Part shown: in pieces, positions 42,993-52,611 of the stretch
Numbering within the stretch: the stretch's first letter is position 1
How the letters are laid out: every line of letters begins with the position of its first letter
From: Chloroflexota bacterium
GTDB lineage: Bacteria > Chloroflexota > Anaerolineae > Aggregatilineales > Phototrophicaceae
Length of the DNA stretch: 54,930 bases
NCBI GenBank assembly: GCA_026706395.1
Contig: JAPOYU010000053.1
Span: 20,139-75,068 of the forward strand
Direction of reading: 5' to 3'
The notes under the pieces: generated by a model
What the model saw: the letters and a program-made list of their open reading frames with translations, nothing else
What the model was told of the DNA's origin: nothing
The model's database searches: none
Position numbers and translations under genes: made by a program

Positions 42993-43964
42993 TTGCCCGA
43001 GCGCCACACCGGTCTGATCGTGAAAGAGCAGAGCGGCTTCTATTGGGTTGAGGCGGAAGACCAGGTCACCTATATGTGTGAGTTGCGTGGACGCCTGAAG
43101 GAGGAGGCGCAATCCTCTGATATTGCCGCTATCGGCGATCGCGCTATCATCAGCCTGCGCCGCGAGGAAGGCACCGATGTCCTTATGGGCGTGATTGAAG
43201 AGCTTGCGCCGCGGAAAAGTGTGCTTTCACGCGCTGTGCGCACCACCGGCAAGCGCGGCGCCGGGCAAGCCGAGCGCGAGCAGGTCGTCATCGCCAATGC
43301 CGATCGCGCGCTCTTCGTCTTTTCGGCAGCGCAACCGGCGCCCAACTTGAAAATGCTCGATCGACTCCTTGTCGCAGGCGAGAAATCCCAGATCGCCGAC
43401 TTGCTTATCGTGCTCAACAAGGTCGACCTGCCGTATCCGGCCGAAGTCGATGAGAACTTCAGCGTTTACGAGCATATCGGCTACCCGGTTATCCCCACCA
43501 GCGCCCTGCGTGGTGACGGCATCGACGGCCTGAAAGCTTTGCTGCAAGAGGGTATTTCGGTATTCACCGGTCCTTCCGGCGTCGGCAAAACCAGCCTGCT
43601 CAACCGCATCCAGCCCGGCTTGGGGCGAAGCGTCAAAGCGGTTGGGCAGCATTCCGCCGAAGGCGTCCACACGACCCGCGATAGCGCCCTCGTGCGTTTG
43701 GAAGGCGGCGGTTACCTTGCCGATACCCCCGGCATAAGATCATTGACCGTTTGGGATATCGAGCCCGACGAATTGGATGCCTACTATGTAGATTTGGAAC
43801 CCTATGTGCTTGATTGCAAGTTTAGCAATTGCACGCACACCGACGAACCCGACTGCGCTGTCCGCCGCGCGGCCGAAAAAGGCGAAATCGCCCAGCGCCG
43901 CTATCAGAATTATCTCGATTTGCGCGAAGAACTGCGCGATACTTATATCATCTACAATCGGTAA
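42993..43964 (+). CDS. rsgA: Ribosome small-subunit-dependent GTPase A
   Basis: The 323-residue circularly permuted GTPase has an N-terminal OB fold, then G4 NKVD (142-145), G1 GPSGVGKT (193-200) and G3 DTPG (244-247), the diagnostic order. A C-terminal zinc site has Cys275, Cys280, His282 and Cys288. It helps late maturation of the 30S subunit. The TTG start at 42993 follows GGAGG by 7 bases. The mobile element inserted just upstream of its promoter. Confidence 0.96.
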   Translation: MPERHTGLIVKEQSGFYWVEAEDQVTYMCELRGRLKEEAQSSDIAAIGDRAIISLRREEGTDVLMGVIEELAPRKSVLSRAVRTTGKRGAGQAEREQVVIANADRALFVFSAAQPAPNLKMLDRLLVAGEKSQIADLLIVLNKVDLPYPAEVDENFSVYEHIGYPVIPTSALRGDGIDGLKALLQEGISVFTGPSGVGKTSLLNRIQPGLGRSVKAVGQHSAEGVHTTRDSALVRLEGGGYLADTPGIRSLTVWDIEPDELDAYYVDLEPYVLDCKFSNCTHTDEPDCAVRRAAEKGEIAQRRYQNYLDLREELRDTYIIYNR

Positions 43965-43989
43965 GGTCGGCTCGGTTAGTCGCCCGCCC

Positions 43990-45732
43990 TCAGCCTTCAA
44001 ACAAGTTTTCCCCGTGTGATAGGCGGCGAGCAATCGTGAAGGTCTGCAACTGCGAACGCATCGTCGGCGCGTGAGCCGCCAGGTAGCGCGCGGCCGCGAT
44101 CAATACGTGGTTCGCCCGCTCCTCGGATTCCGCCTTGATAATGCTGTGCTGATTGAACGCCGCCTCGACGCACTGAATCGTGTGGAAATCCCGATCTTCG
44201 CGCAAAAGCAGATGCCCCATCTTCGCCATCAGTTTCTCCGGCGCCCCGCCACTCACAAGGTATTGAGCCGCCAGCGCGCCCGCCTGATTGACCTGCTGCT
44301 GCAAGTTGAGCAGCTTTTGAAAATCATCGAGCAGCGCATCAGGATCATCCACCGGCGTTGGCTGCGGCAGCCGCACCGAGGGCAGGTTCAAAAAGCGATC
44401 GAGGTAGATGCTCATCGCCGCGTCAAAGATACCGCGCATCAAACCAATTGACTCCACCCGCTGCAATCCTTGATGCACCGCGTTGGCAAAGGTGAAAGTA
44501 TGCAGCGCTGTATCCCAATCGCCGAATTCGTTGCTGGTGTGAAAATGCGCGATGCGCCGCGCCGCCGCATACGCCACGATACCCGCGAGTTCGACCGGCC
44601 CAACGCCTTCACGCAGACTCTGTAAGAGCAGGTCCACGATAGCCAGCGGGTCATCACCCAGCAAGGTCGGCATCATCCCCTCTACGTCGACCTCGGGCTT
44701 TCGCTCCGCTCCAGTTGTCAGCGCCTCGTCCAGCTCGTGAAATGCCGTTTCCAGAATGGGAATTAAGTCGATTGGCTTGCGCCAGGCGTTGGATTCTTCC
44801 ATCCGGCGCGCATCGGTCAAGTTTGGCACGACGCTGGTGAACGCCAGTTCGGCATGTTCCCAGCCCCCCAGGTCTACCGATTCCAGCGCCTTGTTGATGA
44901 AATCCAGCGTATGCCCGGCGTCCAGATAGCGGTGATCGGTCGCTGCCGTAAAAAGCATGTCGGCGATCTGCTTGTCGTCCGCCCCGGCGCGCAATGCGGA
45001 GACAATCGCCCGTTCGCCCGCCTGGGCGTCACGCACTTCAACAAATTGCCTGAACCAGGCTTTCAGCGTCGGTATGTCAGTCTCGTCATTGGGCAGTGGA
45101 CGCGGGTTAAAGCGCGGCGACATGCCGGCTGTATCGCTCGCGACATCGGCCAATCCGTGGAACAGCGCCAGCGGTCGGTCCGCCTCGTCCAAATAGGGAA
45201 TGAGGTTCATGGCGCAGCCCTGTGTGGTGAGGCCGCGCCCCCAATCCATGCCGCGGTACTGTGTGCCGTAGCCCAGGCCGATGCGGAAAGGCTCAGTCGG
45301 CGACACCCTTTGGTTGAGCAAATTGATCACCGCCTTCGCCACCACTAGGCTCAGGTTGTGCTGCAAGCCATCTCGCAGTCGGTCGCACTGATGCTCAACG
45401 CTATTGCCCTTGGTGCTTAAATCAACGTAGATATCGCCGTTTCTGATTTCGACCGGAAAACTCTCGATATCGTCCGCCCACAGGTCAAAGGCGCCGCCGC
45501 TCGCCAGATCAAAGCGCGCATGATGCCAATGACAGCTCAAAATGCCGTCTTCAACCGAGCCCTTGTCCAGTGGAAAGCCCATATGCGGGCAGCGGTTGTC
45601 CAGAGCATAAACGCGCTCGCCATAAAGAAAGAGGACGAGCGTCTTGCCATTGGGCTGGACGGTGATGCAGCCTTTACCCTGCAAGTCCTCCAGATGGGCG
45701 ACCGGAACAAAAGTATCCATCTGCACAGCCAT
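43990..45732 (-). CDS. Rieske [2Fe-2S] domain fused to a large helical domain
   Basis: The protein has 580 residues. The N-terminal Rieske domain (about 5-108) has Cys48-Pro-His50 and Cys67-x-x-His70 (CPHMG and CHWHH), the complete 2Fe-2S ligand set of bacterial-ferredoxin/dioxygenase type. The remaining 470 residues are mainly helical and unassigned. They hold several His-containing blocks (RGMDWGRGLTTQGC, ATDHRYLDAGHTLDF, GGWEHAELAF, RRIAHFHTSNEFGDWDTALHTF) that could form a metal or cofactor site. No membrane segment is seen. It is probably a redox enzyme, but the reaction is unknown. Confidence 0.85.
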   Translation of the reverse strand: MAVQMDTFVPVAHLEDLQGKGCITVQPNGKTLVLFLYGERVYALDNRCPHMGFPLDKGSVEDGILSCHWHHARFDLASGGAFDLWADDIESFPVEIRNGDIYVDLSTKGNSVEHQCDRLRDGLQHNLSLVVAKAVINLLNQRVSPTEPFRIGLGYGTQYRGMDWGRGLTTQGCAMNLIPYLDEADRPLALFHGLADVASDTAGMSPRFNPRPLPNDETDIPTLKAWFRQFVEVRDAQAGERAIVSALRAGADDKQIADMLFTAATDHRYLDAGHTLDFINKALESVDLGGWEHAELAFTSVVPNLTDARRMEESNAWRKPIDLIPILETAFHELDEALTTGAERKPEVDVEGMMPTLLGDDPLAIVDLLLQSLREGVGPVELAGIVAYAAARRIAHFHTSNEFGDWDTALHTFTFANAVHQGLQRVESIGLMRGIFDAAMSIYLDRFLNLPSVRLPQPTPVDDPDALLDDFQKLLNLQQQVNQAGALAAQYLVSGGAPEKLMAKMGHLLLREDRDFHTIQCVEAAFNQHSIIKAESEERANHVLIAAARYLAAHAPTMRSQLQTFTIARRLSHGENLFEG

Positions 45733-45921
45733 GATTGTCTCCCACGCAATATATTCTCGTCTTCGAACATGCGCCGCCGGTTGTCAGCTGCGCACCCTCT
45801 ACATCTTGATGCCTCACGCGTTAGCGCTCTTACGTAATTGTAGCGTCGGCCTGTACCCGGCACCGCTTGATTGCCTCGCCCCCAAGTGCTAGACTCAGCG
45901 CAACCGTGCGGAGGATTTCCC

Positions 45922-47508
45922 GTGCCCGAGCAAGCCCTCTATCTCAAATGGCGTCCGCTCTCTTTTGATGACGTGGTCGGACAGCACCATATCACCCGTA
46001 CCCTGCGCAACGCCTTGGCTCGTGAGCGCATCCGACATGCCTATCTCTTTAGCGGGCCGCGCGGCACAGGCAAGACCACCACCGCGAGACTCCTCGCGAA
46101 AGCCGTGAACTGTAAGGACCAAGAGGCGGCCGCTCGTCCTTGCAACAGTTGCGCCAATTGCAACGCCATAAACGAAGGCCGATACCTCGATCTCATCGAA
46201 ATCGACGCCGCCTCCCATACCGGCGTCGACGACGTCCGCGAATTGCGTGATAAGATCGCTTTCGCGCCCGGCGAAGGCGCTTACAAAGTCTACATCATTG
46301 ACGAAGTACATCGCTTCAGTGGCAACGCCTTTGATGCCTTGCTAAAAACGCTCGAGGAACCGCCCGATCATGCCTTATTCGTACTCGCTACGACAGAAAT
46401 CGACAAAGTGCCGGCGACTATAAAGAGCCGCTGCCTGCAATTTGAGTTTCGCCGCGTGTCCTTGCGGGAATTGACCGAGCGACTAGCCTATATCGCCGGG
46501 CAGGAATCCCTGTCTATCGAACCAGCGGCGATAGAATTGATCGCGCGGCAAGGCACCGGCAGTGTCCGCGACAGCATCAGCCTGCTTGATCAGATTGTTG
46601 CCGATCCCGCAGAAACCATCACTCTTGAAATGGCTCAGCATCTGCTCGGTACGGCAAGCGCCATGCACGTTCATGAACTGGTCGAGGCGCTCGTCGAAGA
46701 AGATGTTGCGCGCGGCATCCATATGATCAACATGGCGATAGACGGCGGCAGCGATCCGCGTCAATTCGGCCAGCAACTCGTCAACGTCTTGCGAAACATT
46801 ATGCTGGCGCAGACGGCCACCGCTGACCTGATAGAAGCCACCCAGGAAGAGCAAGCGCGTTACGATGCCTTGGCCAAGCGTATTGAGCGGGCGCGGCTGC
46901 TCAAGGCGATCCGCGCCTTCAACGCGGCAGTTAACAACTACACCGGCGGTTGGCAGCCGCAGCTCTCGCTTGAGTTGGCATACATTGGAATCTTACAGCA
47001 AGATATTGCTGCCACGTCGCCGGCAACACCTCCACACGCGGCACAGACGCCGCGGCCGCATATGCGCGCAGGGCAAAGGAAAACCTCTGCCGGGCATACA
47101 GTTGCTGATGAAGACTTCGAGCGCGCTACCGCGAGCCAGCCCGGAGAAACGCCGGTTTTCTCGGTGGCGACGATACGTCAAGGCTGGATAGATATCCTGA
47201 CGCAAGTGCATCGCTACAATCGCAACATACCAGCTTTGCTGGAGCACGCCCACGTCCGACTCATCGACGGCAATCGTCTGATCCTCGGCGTGCCAACCGA
47301 GATATTCAAACAGAAAATCGTCGAGCCGAAACGGGCCAAGGTAATCGAGCAGGCGATTTTCGATTTGCACGAGGTCAAGCTCCGCGTGGAAGTGCGAGTC
47401 TCCGACAGCGTCCTCGAACACGACGAATCTGCGCCGGCCGAAGAACCAACGGTAGACGATCCGCTGATTGCGGCAGGCAAAGAACTCGGGGGTGTGGTTG
47501 ATGAATAG
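45922..47508 (+). CDS. dnaX: DNA polymerase III subunit gamma/tau
   Basis: The 528-residue clamp-loader ATPase has Walker A GPRGTGKT (45-52), zinc cysteines Cys64, Cys74, Cys77 and Cys80, Walker B with DEVH (127-130), and sensor motif ATTEIDKVPATIKSRC. Domain III and a C-terminal tau-like domain follow after a linker near 370-420. It loads the sliding clamp during replication. GTG 45922 follows GGAGG by 7 bases and starts the family sequence EQALYLKWRP; the longer open frame upstream is ignored. No frameshift signal (A-run) for a short gamma product is obvious. Confidence 0.96.
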   Translation: MPEQALYLKWRPLSFDDVVGQHHITRTLRNALARERIRHAYLFSGPRGTGKTTTARLLAKAVNCKDQEAAARPCNSCANCNAINEGRYLDLIEIDAASHTGVDDVRELRDKIAFAPGEGAYKVYIIDEVHRFSGNAFDALLKTLEEPPDHALFVLATTEIDKVPATIKSRCLQFEFRRVSLRELTERLAYIAGQESLSIEPAAIELIARQGTGSVRDSISLLDQIVADPAETITLEMAQHLLGTASAMHVHELVEALVEEDVARGIHMINMAIDGGSDPRQFGQQLVNVLRNIMLAQTATADLIEATQEEQARYDALAKRIERARLLKAIRAFNAAVNNYTGGWQPQLSLELAYIGILQQDIAATSPATPPHAAQTPRPHMRAGQRKTSAGHTVADEDFERATASQPGETPVFSVATIRQGWIDILTQVHRYNRNIPALLEHAHVRLIDGNRLILGVPTEIFKQKIVEPKRAKVIEQAIFDLHEVKLRVEVRVSDSVLEHDESAPAEEPTVDDPLIAAGKELGGVVDE

Positions 47509-49453
47509 ATCTAAGGCTGACTTCGCCTGGAACCTGCTATCGTTTGGGGTTGCCGAGATATTGATGCCGCTTCAGCTTATAACTGCAGCGCTCTTCGTCA
47601 GCGTGGGTTACATCCTCACCTTGTTGATGCCGCTCAACATCGATATATGGGCGGCGCTGCTGGTCCTAAGCATTTTGCTCCCGCTTATGCCATTAACCAT
47701 GCGGGCGCGGCGCCTCTGGCGGCATAGACAGTTAGAAGCCGCGCGCTTTTCCTGGCGCTGCCTTCTGCCATTCTTTCCGCTTCTGCTCATCCTGCCCCCG
47801 GTCATCGCCCTGCTTGCGCTGCCATCCTTGGATGCCGTTGCCCACATGGATTTGCAGTTCCCCTTTATTTCGCAGGTCTTCCACCGAGAATCTCCATACG
47901 AAAGCGTCATCGTTCCGGGGAACCCGACGAACCAATACTGGCTTTACTTTGTGTTCGTAGCCGCGATCGTCAGGGTAAGTTCACTGGACGTATATTCTGT
48001 TTGGGTTCTCACCAACTTGACATTTATACTTGCAACCCAGTTCTGGATTGCGCGGACGCTCTTGGCGTTAAAGCTCGCCAGAAAAGAGACACTTCGCCTG
48101 GGATTGCTTATCCTGTTTTGTTTCTGCGCCATTAATCTAACAGGTATCCTGTCTGTATTGTCACATGCATTGAATGGCCTGCTAGATCCCGGCAGATTGG
48201 ATTTGATGCTGCTTGACGGCGCCGATTATCGTTTGCACACCATGATTTCCACGGTGGTTCATGGCAGGGGGCTGACGCCCGGAATTACCACATTCGCCGC
48301 CGCGCTTTTTCTTTTGCTAAATTTTCTACGTGACAGGTTTGATCTATCCTCGTTCGTACAGTTCTCCGCTGCCGGCCTAATCGCACTGGCTTTTATGCCC
48401 ACTCTTGCTTTTTTCATTGTTGTCGCTTTGCTTGGCGCTCTCGTCCTGACTGCGCTGTATTCCTTGGTGAACAGCAGCGAACGGATAGGCGCAGCAGTCG
48501 CATACGCGCGGGCAATTACGGCGAGGATCAGCCCCAGTTCTATTCTGCTCTGGGTATTGGTCAGCTTGATTTTGGCGCTTCCCTTGCTCAAGTATATCGA
48601 TGACTTCTCGAGTGGCATTCAGTCCAGTATTTCTTTCGTTCTTTTTTATCCCACAAATATTCGTATGGTTTTGGCATCAATAGTGCTGCTCCTCCCGATA
48701 GCGGGCTTGCAATTCGTCCACGCATTGCGAAGCAGACAGACAATTCAGTGTTTTCTCGGTTTCAGTGCTATCATCGGTTTGTTGCTCTGCTTAACACTAT
48801 CGGCTACTCATGACAACCAGTACAAGTTTCACTATGTCACGGCGATGCTTTTGGCGCTTTTGACTCTCCATTCCGTTTATGACCGGCGTATAGGTTCTAA
48901 AACCGGCTCGTCGATGTTAGGGATCTTTGTAAATACGCTTGTCATTCTTGCGTTATTGAATGCGGTTTATGGATCACATAGGTTCGTCTTAAAAAGAGTC
49001 ACGGGCCAGCGCACAGCCCGATTCGAGGGCATCCACGCCGAGTCGATAGATCCCTTCGGCGGCCGTGTACGCGCCTTCCAGTGGATTAGGGATAATACTC
49101 CTCACGACGCAATAATCATCGTTGGCCATGTTTACACCCCGAAATCAAAGCTGCTTCATGAACGGCTAAACTATGTCTCGAAAGGTGGAAAACTGTATTC
49201 TGACTACTTACCGGGATATGACCAGCGTATCGAAGCGTTGCATACATTTTATGGTTCGAATACGACAATTGATCAGTACCTGGACCTGCTCGAATCCATG
49301 CAGACACAATTGCCTGGCCGGCCGCTCTATGCCGTCGTCATGGATCCCGAGCTCAGCCGCGACACAATGGCGCAGCGAGGCGCCCAGATTGTGTTTGAAA
49401 ACCCACCTTACGGCGCGCATGTGTATTTCCTAAATCCACAAGTTGCAAGATGA
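47501..49453 (+). CDS. Multi-pass membrane protein, GT-C-like candidate
   Basis: The protein has 650 residues with about 11-13 membrane segments. The loop SLDAVAHMDLQFPFISQVF, with acidic residues early in the protein, and the long extracellular C terminus (about 500-650) recall GT-C enzymes that use polyprenyl-phosphate sugars. No family is recognised with confidence. ATG 47501 overlaps the dnaX stop by 8 bases, so translation is coupled. It separates dnaX from ybaB-recR, which are usually adjacent. It resembles the two paralogues at 50572 and 52608 in topology. Confidence 0.72.
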   Translation: MNRSKADFAWNLLSFGVAEILMPLQLITAALFVSVGYILTLLMPLNIDIWAALLVLSILLPLMPLTMRARRLWRHRQLEAARFSWRCLLPFFPLLLILPPVIALLALPSLDAVAHMDLQFPFISQVFHRESPYESVIVPGNPTNQYWLYFVFVAAIVRVSSLDVYSVWVLTNLTFILATQFWIARTLLALKLARKETLRLGLLILFCFCAINLTGILSVLSHALNGLLDPGRLDLMLLDGADYRLHTMISTVVHGRGLTPGITTFAAALFLLLNFLRDRFDLSSFVQFSAAGLIALAFMPTLAFFIVVALLGALVLTALYSLVNSSERIGAAVAYARAITARISPSSILLWVLVSLILALPLLKYIDDFSSGIQSSISFVLFYPTNIRMVLASIVLLLPIAGLQFVHALRSRQTIQCFLGFSAIIGLLLCLTLSATHDNQYKFHYVTAMLLALLTLHSVYDRRIGSKTGSSMLGIFVNTLVILALLNAVYGSHRFVLKRVTGQRTARFEGIHAESIDPFGGRVRAFQWIRDNTPHDAIIIVGHVYTPKSKLLHERLNYVSKGGKLYSDYLPGYDQRIEALHTFYGSNTTIDQYLDLLESMQTQLPGRPLYAVVMDPELSRDTMAQRGAQIVFENPPYGAHVYFLNPQVAR

Positions 49454-49531
49454 CTTCTGCGTTGTCGAATTCCACAGAATTACATATAGTTAGGTTGCAG
49501 CCTCGGTCCTAGCATTCGTAGGAGACAAAAC

Positions 49532-49906
49532 ATGAGCAAACGACGCGGCAGCAGGCGCGCTTCAAGTGGATTGCCCGGCGGCGCCAACCCAATGGCGATG
49601 CTGCAAAAAATGCAGCAAGATATGGCGGAAGCGCAGGAAAACCTCGAGCACGAAACTACCGAAGTCTCCGTCGGCGGTGGCGCCATAAAAATAGTCATCA
49701 CCGGCCATCAGCGCGTCCAGTCGGTGGAAATCAATCCCGATGTTATTGATATGGATGATGAAGAATGGCTGACAGACCTGCAGGATCTGCTCGTCGCGGC
49801 CGTAAATCAAGCTATTGAACAGAGCCAAGCTATGGCGGCCGAGCGCATGGAAGCGATCACCGGCGGCTTGGGCGATATCCCCGGTCTGGGAGGGCTGCTC
49901 GGCTAG
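49532..49906 (+). CDS. YbaB/EbfC nucleoid-associated protein
   Basis: The protein has 124 residues: basic N terminus, then MLQKMQQDMAEAQENLEHET coiled helix, VSVGGGAIKIVITGHQRVQSVEINPDVID, and a second helix with AVNQAIEQSQAMAAERM. It binds DNA as a dimer. It has a Gly-rich tail. GGAG precedes the ATG by 10 bases. It lies in the conserved dnaX-ybaB-recR order with an extra membrane-protein gene before it. Confidence 0.93.
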   Translation: MSKRRGSRRASSGLPGGANPMAMLQKMQQDMAEAQENLEHETTEVSVGGGAIKIVITGHQRVQSVEINPDVIDMDDEEWLTDLQDLLVAAVNQAIEQSQAMAAERMEAITGGLGDIPGLGGLLG

Positions 49907-49972
49907 TTAGCTACCCTTTGAACGCCATTTTGCCAAGTCTGACCACCGCGTGGAGGATTCTGGATAGCAATC

Positions 49973-50575
49973 GTGAGCAGCGCCATCCCCGAACCGGTGA
50001 CCAAGCTGATTGAGGCATTCTCGCGTTTGCCCGGCGTCGGACCCAAAACCGCATCCCGGTTAACCTATTATTTGCTCCGCGCGCCCGACGACTACTCGCT
50101 TGGCCTGGCGCAAGCCTTGCACAACATGAAGGCTCAGACGCGCTTCTGCGGCGTATGTTTCAACATAACCGTGGCCGATCCTTGTCAGATATGCAGCTCT
50201 AGCGAACGCGACATCGGCACCATTGCAGTAGTCGAAGAACCATTGGATCTGATGGCGATAGAACGCACAGGCATTTACAAGGGACGTTACCATGTGCTTC
50301 ACGGCGCCATCTCCCCCGTTGATGGCATCGGCCCGGACAACTTGAAGATTCGCGAATTGGTCGCGCGCGTTGAGGAGGGGCATGCTCGTGAAATTATCAT
50401 CGCTACCAATCCCGGTATGGAAGGCGATGCCACCGCAATGTACCTCCAGCGCGAACTGGCTGCCTTCCCCGTCAAAGTGACTCGCTTGGCGCGTGGCCTG
50501 CCCACAGGCGGCGATCTTGAATACGTCGATTCGGTGACGCTGATGCGGGCGCTTGAAGGACGCAGCGAACTGTGA
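49973..50575 (+). CDS. recR: Recombination mediator RecR
   Basis: The 200-residue protein has an N-terminal helix-hairpin-helix (LPGVGPKTASRL), a zinc finger Cys59, Cys62, Cys71, Cys74, and a TOPRIM domain starting IAVVEEPLDLMAIE with ATNPGMEGDATA. The Walker-like ending LPTGGDLEYVDSVTL is complete. It acts with RecO and RecF to load RecA at gaps. GTG 49973 start. Its stop overlaps the next gene's GTG by 4 bases. Confidence 0.97.
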   Translation: MSSAIPEPVTKLIEAFSRLPGVGPKTASRLTYYLLRAPDDYSLGLAQALHNMKAQTRFCGVCFNITVADPCQICSSSERDIGTIAVVEEPLDLMAIERTGIYKGRYHVLHGAISPVDGIGPDNLKIRELVARVEEGHAREIIIATNPGMEGDATAMYLQRELAAFPVKVTRLARGLPTGGDLEYVDSVTLMRALEGRSEL

Positions 50576-52611
50576 CTCTCCCCAACGACGCATCGCTGCG
50601 CCGTATCCTTCGCAGTCCGCGCCTCTACCTCTTTTGCAGCAGCTTGATCCTGCTCGCCGGCCTCGCGCTGTCTTTGGGTGAAGCTTCAGGCGTTTCGCCT
50701 TGGCTGCGCGTCATCGTCGGCCTGCTGGTCTTCATTCTGCCTGGCTGCTTCATCTTTTTGCTTTTCCCGACGCGTGAATCATGGGATATCATCGACATCG
50801 CCGTCTACGGTTTCACATATTCGCTCGCTCTTATCACCATCTTGGGCCTCATAACCCGTGCCTTCTCTCTGTCGATAGATACTATCGAGATGGTCTGGTT
50901 CATATTGACAGCAGTGGGTTTCGCTGCCGCGCTCAAAAGATGGCGAAATCTGCCGAACGGCTCTGTTCAAATACGAGCGCCATTACTGGCTGTTCTCGCT
51001 ATCGTCTTGTGCCAGGTCGGGCTCTATATCCATGCCAGCATTATCGCGACGCCCTCCAGCAAAGATCAACACCGGCATCACGCAGTCATAAACGGTTTTC
51101 TGCGTGATGATCCCCTGGGTTGGAAGGAGCCTTATTACGAAACCAGCAATGCAGTAGCCGACCGCGAATACTTGACTTACTGGGTGCTAGCGCAAGCCCT
51201 TGTCGTCGACATCAGCCATGTGCCCATCTTGCATGCGCGCTTCCTAATAAGTCCTTTTGTGGTTGTGATGTCCGTGGCGGCCATGTACATCGCCGCCCGA
51301 AATCTGGGGCACAGCCGTCGGTCTTCCTTGATCTACGTGAGCCTGAGCTTGCTTGCTCTTAGCCTTATAGCCGAACTCGAGCCCCAAGCAGGGACGCGTT
51401 TCTTTGTACGCCCTCAACTGGATAAAGTTGTATCCGCCTTTGCAATCGCGCCTGTTGCTATCTCCACCGCCTATCTGTGCTCAGTTTCGGGGCAGCGGCG
51501 CGCATACTTTGGATATGCCGTTGCTTTGTTGGTGACATGCTCGGTCCATGCTATCGTAGGTGGGTTCACCGTCGCGATCATTGGTATCTGGTGCCTGGTC
51601 TGTGTTGTCGCTAAGGCTGGCGGCCGCAGACACGCCATATACATTGGATTGCTTGCGCTAGTTGTGTTTGCGCCAACAATCATGTTGCGACTGGCTACAG
51701 CAGAAACGACGATTTACAACTTTGATTATGTTGACGATTCTGTCCCACAAAAAATGGTCGTCTACGACTCGCCTAACCCGCTGAACAACGGCGAGCGTTA
51801 TTACGCCATCAGTCCGCTCGCAGCGGGCGACTTGACCTACATACTACTACCATTGGTCATTCTATGCGTGATAGCACGACGTTTGGATGACAGAAGCCGG
51901 TTAATGCTGGCTTATACGATTGCGATAAGCATCGGTATGTTCCCTTACACCGCGTGGATATACGGGCGATTGGTGTCATTCAATCATGTGATGCGAATCC
52001 TGTGGCTTATGCCGTTCGGCTATATGATTGGTTTTGTCATCGAGACGGTTGGGAAACTTCTGGGTAGATTGATCCCCCCAACAAAGCTCTACTACGTCAC
52101 ATTATTCGGGGCATGGCTACGCGCCGCCTTTGTCTTGTCTGTGCTGTCAGCTACCGCATATTTTCTTCATTTCGAAGGGCGAGCTGACTTCAGCCGAGAC
52201 ATCACAACCGCCGTCAACGGTAGTAACGACCTGCTCGAAATCGCCGGATATATCGACTCCCGCCATGACAACCGTGTCTGGATTGCCGCAACTGACAAAT
52301 TTCGAGAGCAAATCCTCGCAATGCACTGGAAGGTGATCTCTCTTTCTCGCTTTTCTCCCGAGCGTATGTCATATTATTCAACTCTCCCCATTGACTACAT
52401 GCGTACCCAGACCGCAGACAATTCCCGCCTTTACGAGGCACATGTCCCGGTGGAAGAGAAGCTGGCGATTGTCGACCGATACGGCATCGACTACTTGCTG
52501 TTTCCTAAAGAGTATGCCTGGATGGTCGACGCTCTCTATCAAAGGGACAAACAGCGCTTTGAACTCGTCTATTCCGGCGAGACTCTGCGCTTGGTTAGAA
52601 TACACGGTTGA
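50572..52611 (+). CDS. Multi-pass membrane protein, paralogue A
   Basis: The protein has 679 residues and about 13-14 membrane segments. A loop with SSKDQHRHHAVINGFLRDDPLG and YYETSNAVADREYLTYW lies near 160-210, rich in charged residues and possibly catalytic, like the loops of GT-C glycosyltransferases. The C terminus is extracytoplasmic (EEKLAIVDRYGIDYLLFP). Family not recognised. GTG 50572 overlaps recR by 4 bases. The next gene is a close paralogue. Confidence 0.75.
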   Translation: MTLPNDASLRRILRSPRLYLFCSSLILLAGLALSLGEASGVSPWLRVIVGLLVFILPGCFIFLLFPTRESWDIIDIAVYGFTYSLALITILGLITRAFSLSIDTIEMVWFILTAVGFAAALKRWRNLPNGSVQIRAPLLAVLAIVLCQVGLYIHASIIATPSSKDQHRHHAVINGFLRDDPLGWKEPYYETSNAVADREYLTYWVLAQALVVDISHVPILHARFLISPFVVVMSVAAMYIAARNLGHSRRSSLIYVSLSLLALSLIAELEPQAGTRFFVRPQLDKVVSAFAIAPVAISTAYLCSVSGQRRAYFGYAVALLVTCSVHAIVGGFTVAIIGIWCLVCVVAKAGGRRHAIYIGLLALVVFAPTIMLRLATAETTIYNFDYVDDSVPQKMVVYDSPNPLNNGERYYAISPLAAGDLTYILLPLVILCVIARRLDDRSRLMLAYTIAISIGMFPYTAWIYGRLVSFNHVMRILWLMPFGYMIGFVIETVGKLLGRLIPPTKLYYVTLFGAWLRAAFVLSVLSATAYFLHFEGRADFSRDITTAVNGSNDLLEIAGYIDSRHDNRVWIAATDKFREQILAMHWKVISLSRFSPERMSYYSTLPIDYMRTQTADNSRLYEAHVPVEEKLAIVDRYGIDYLLFPKEYAWMVDALYQRDKQRFELVYSGETLRLVRIHG

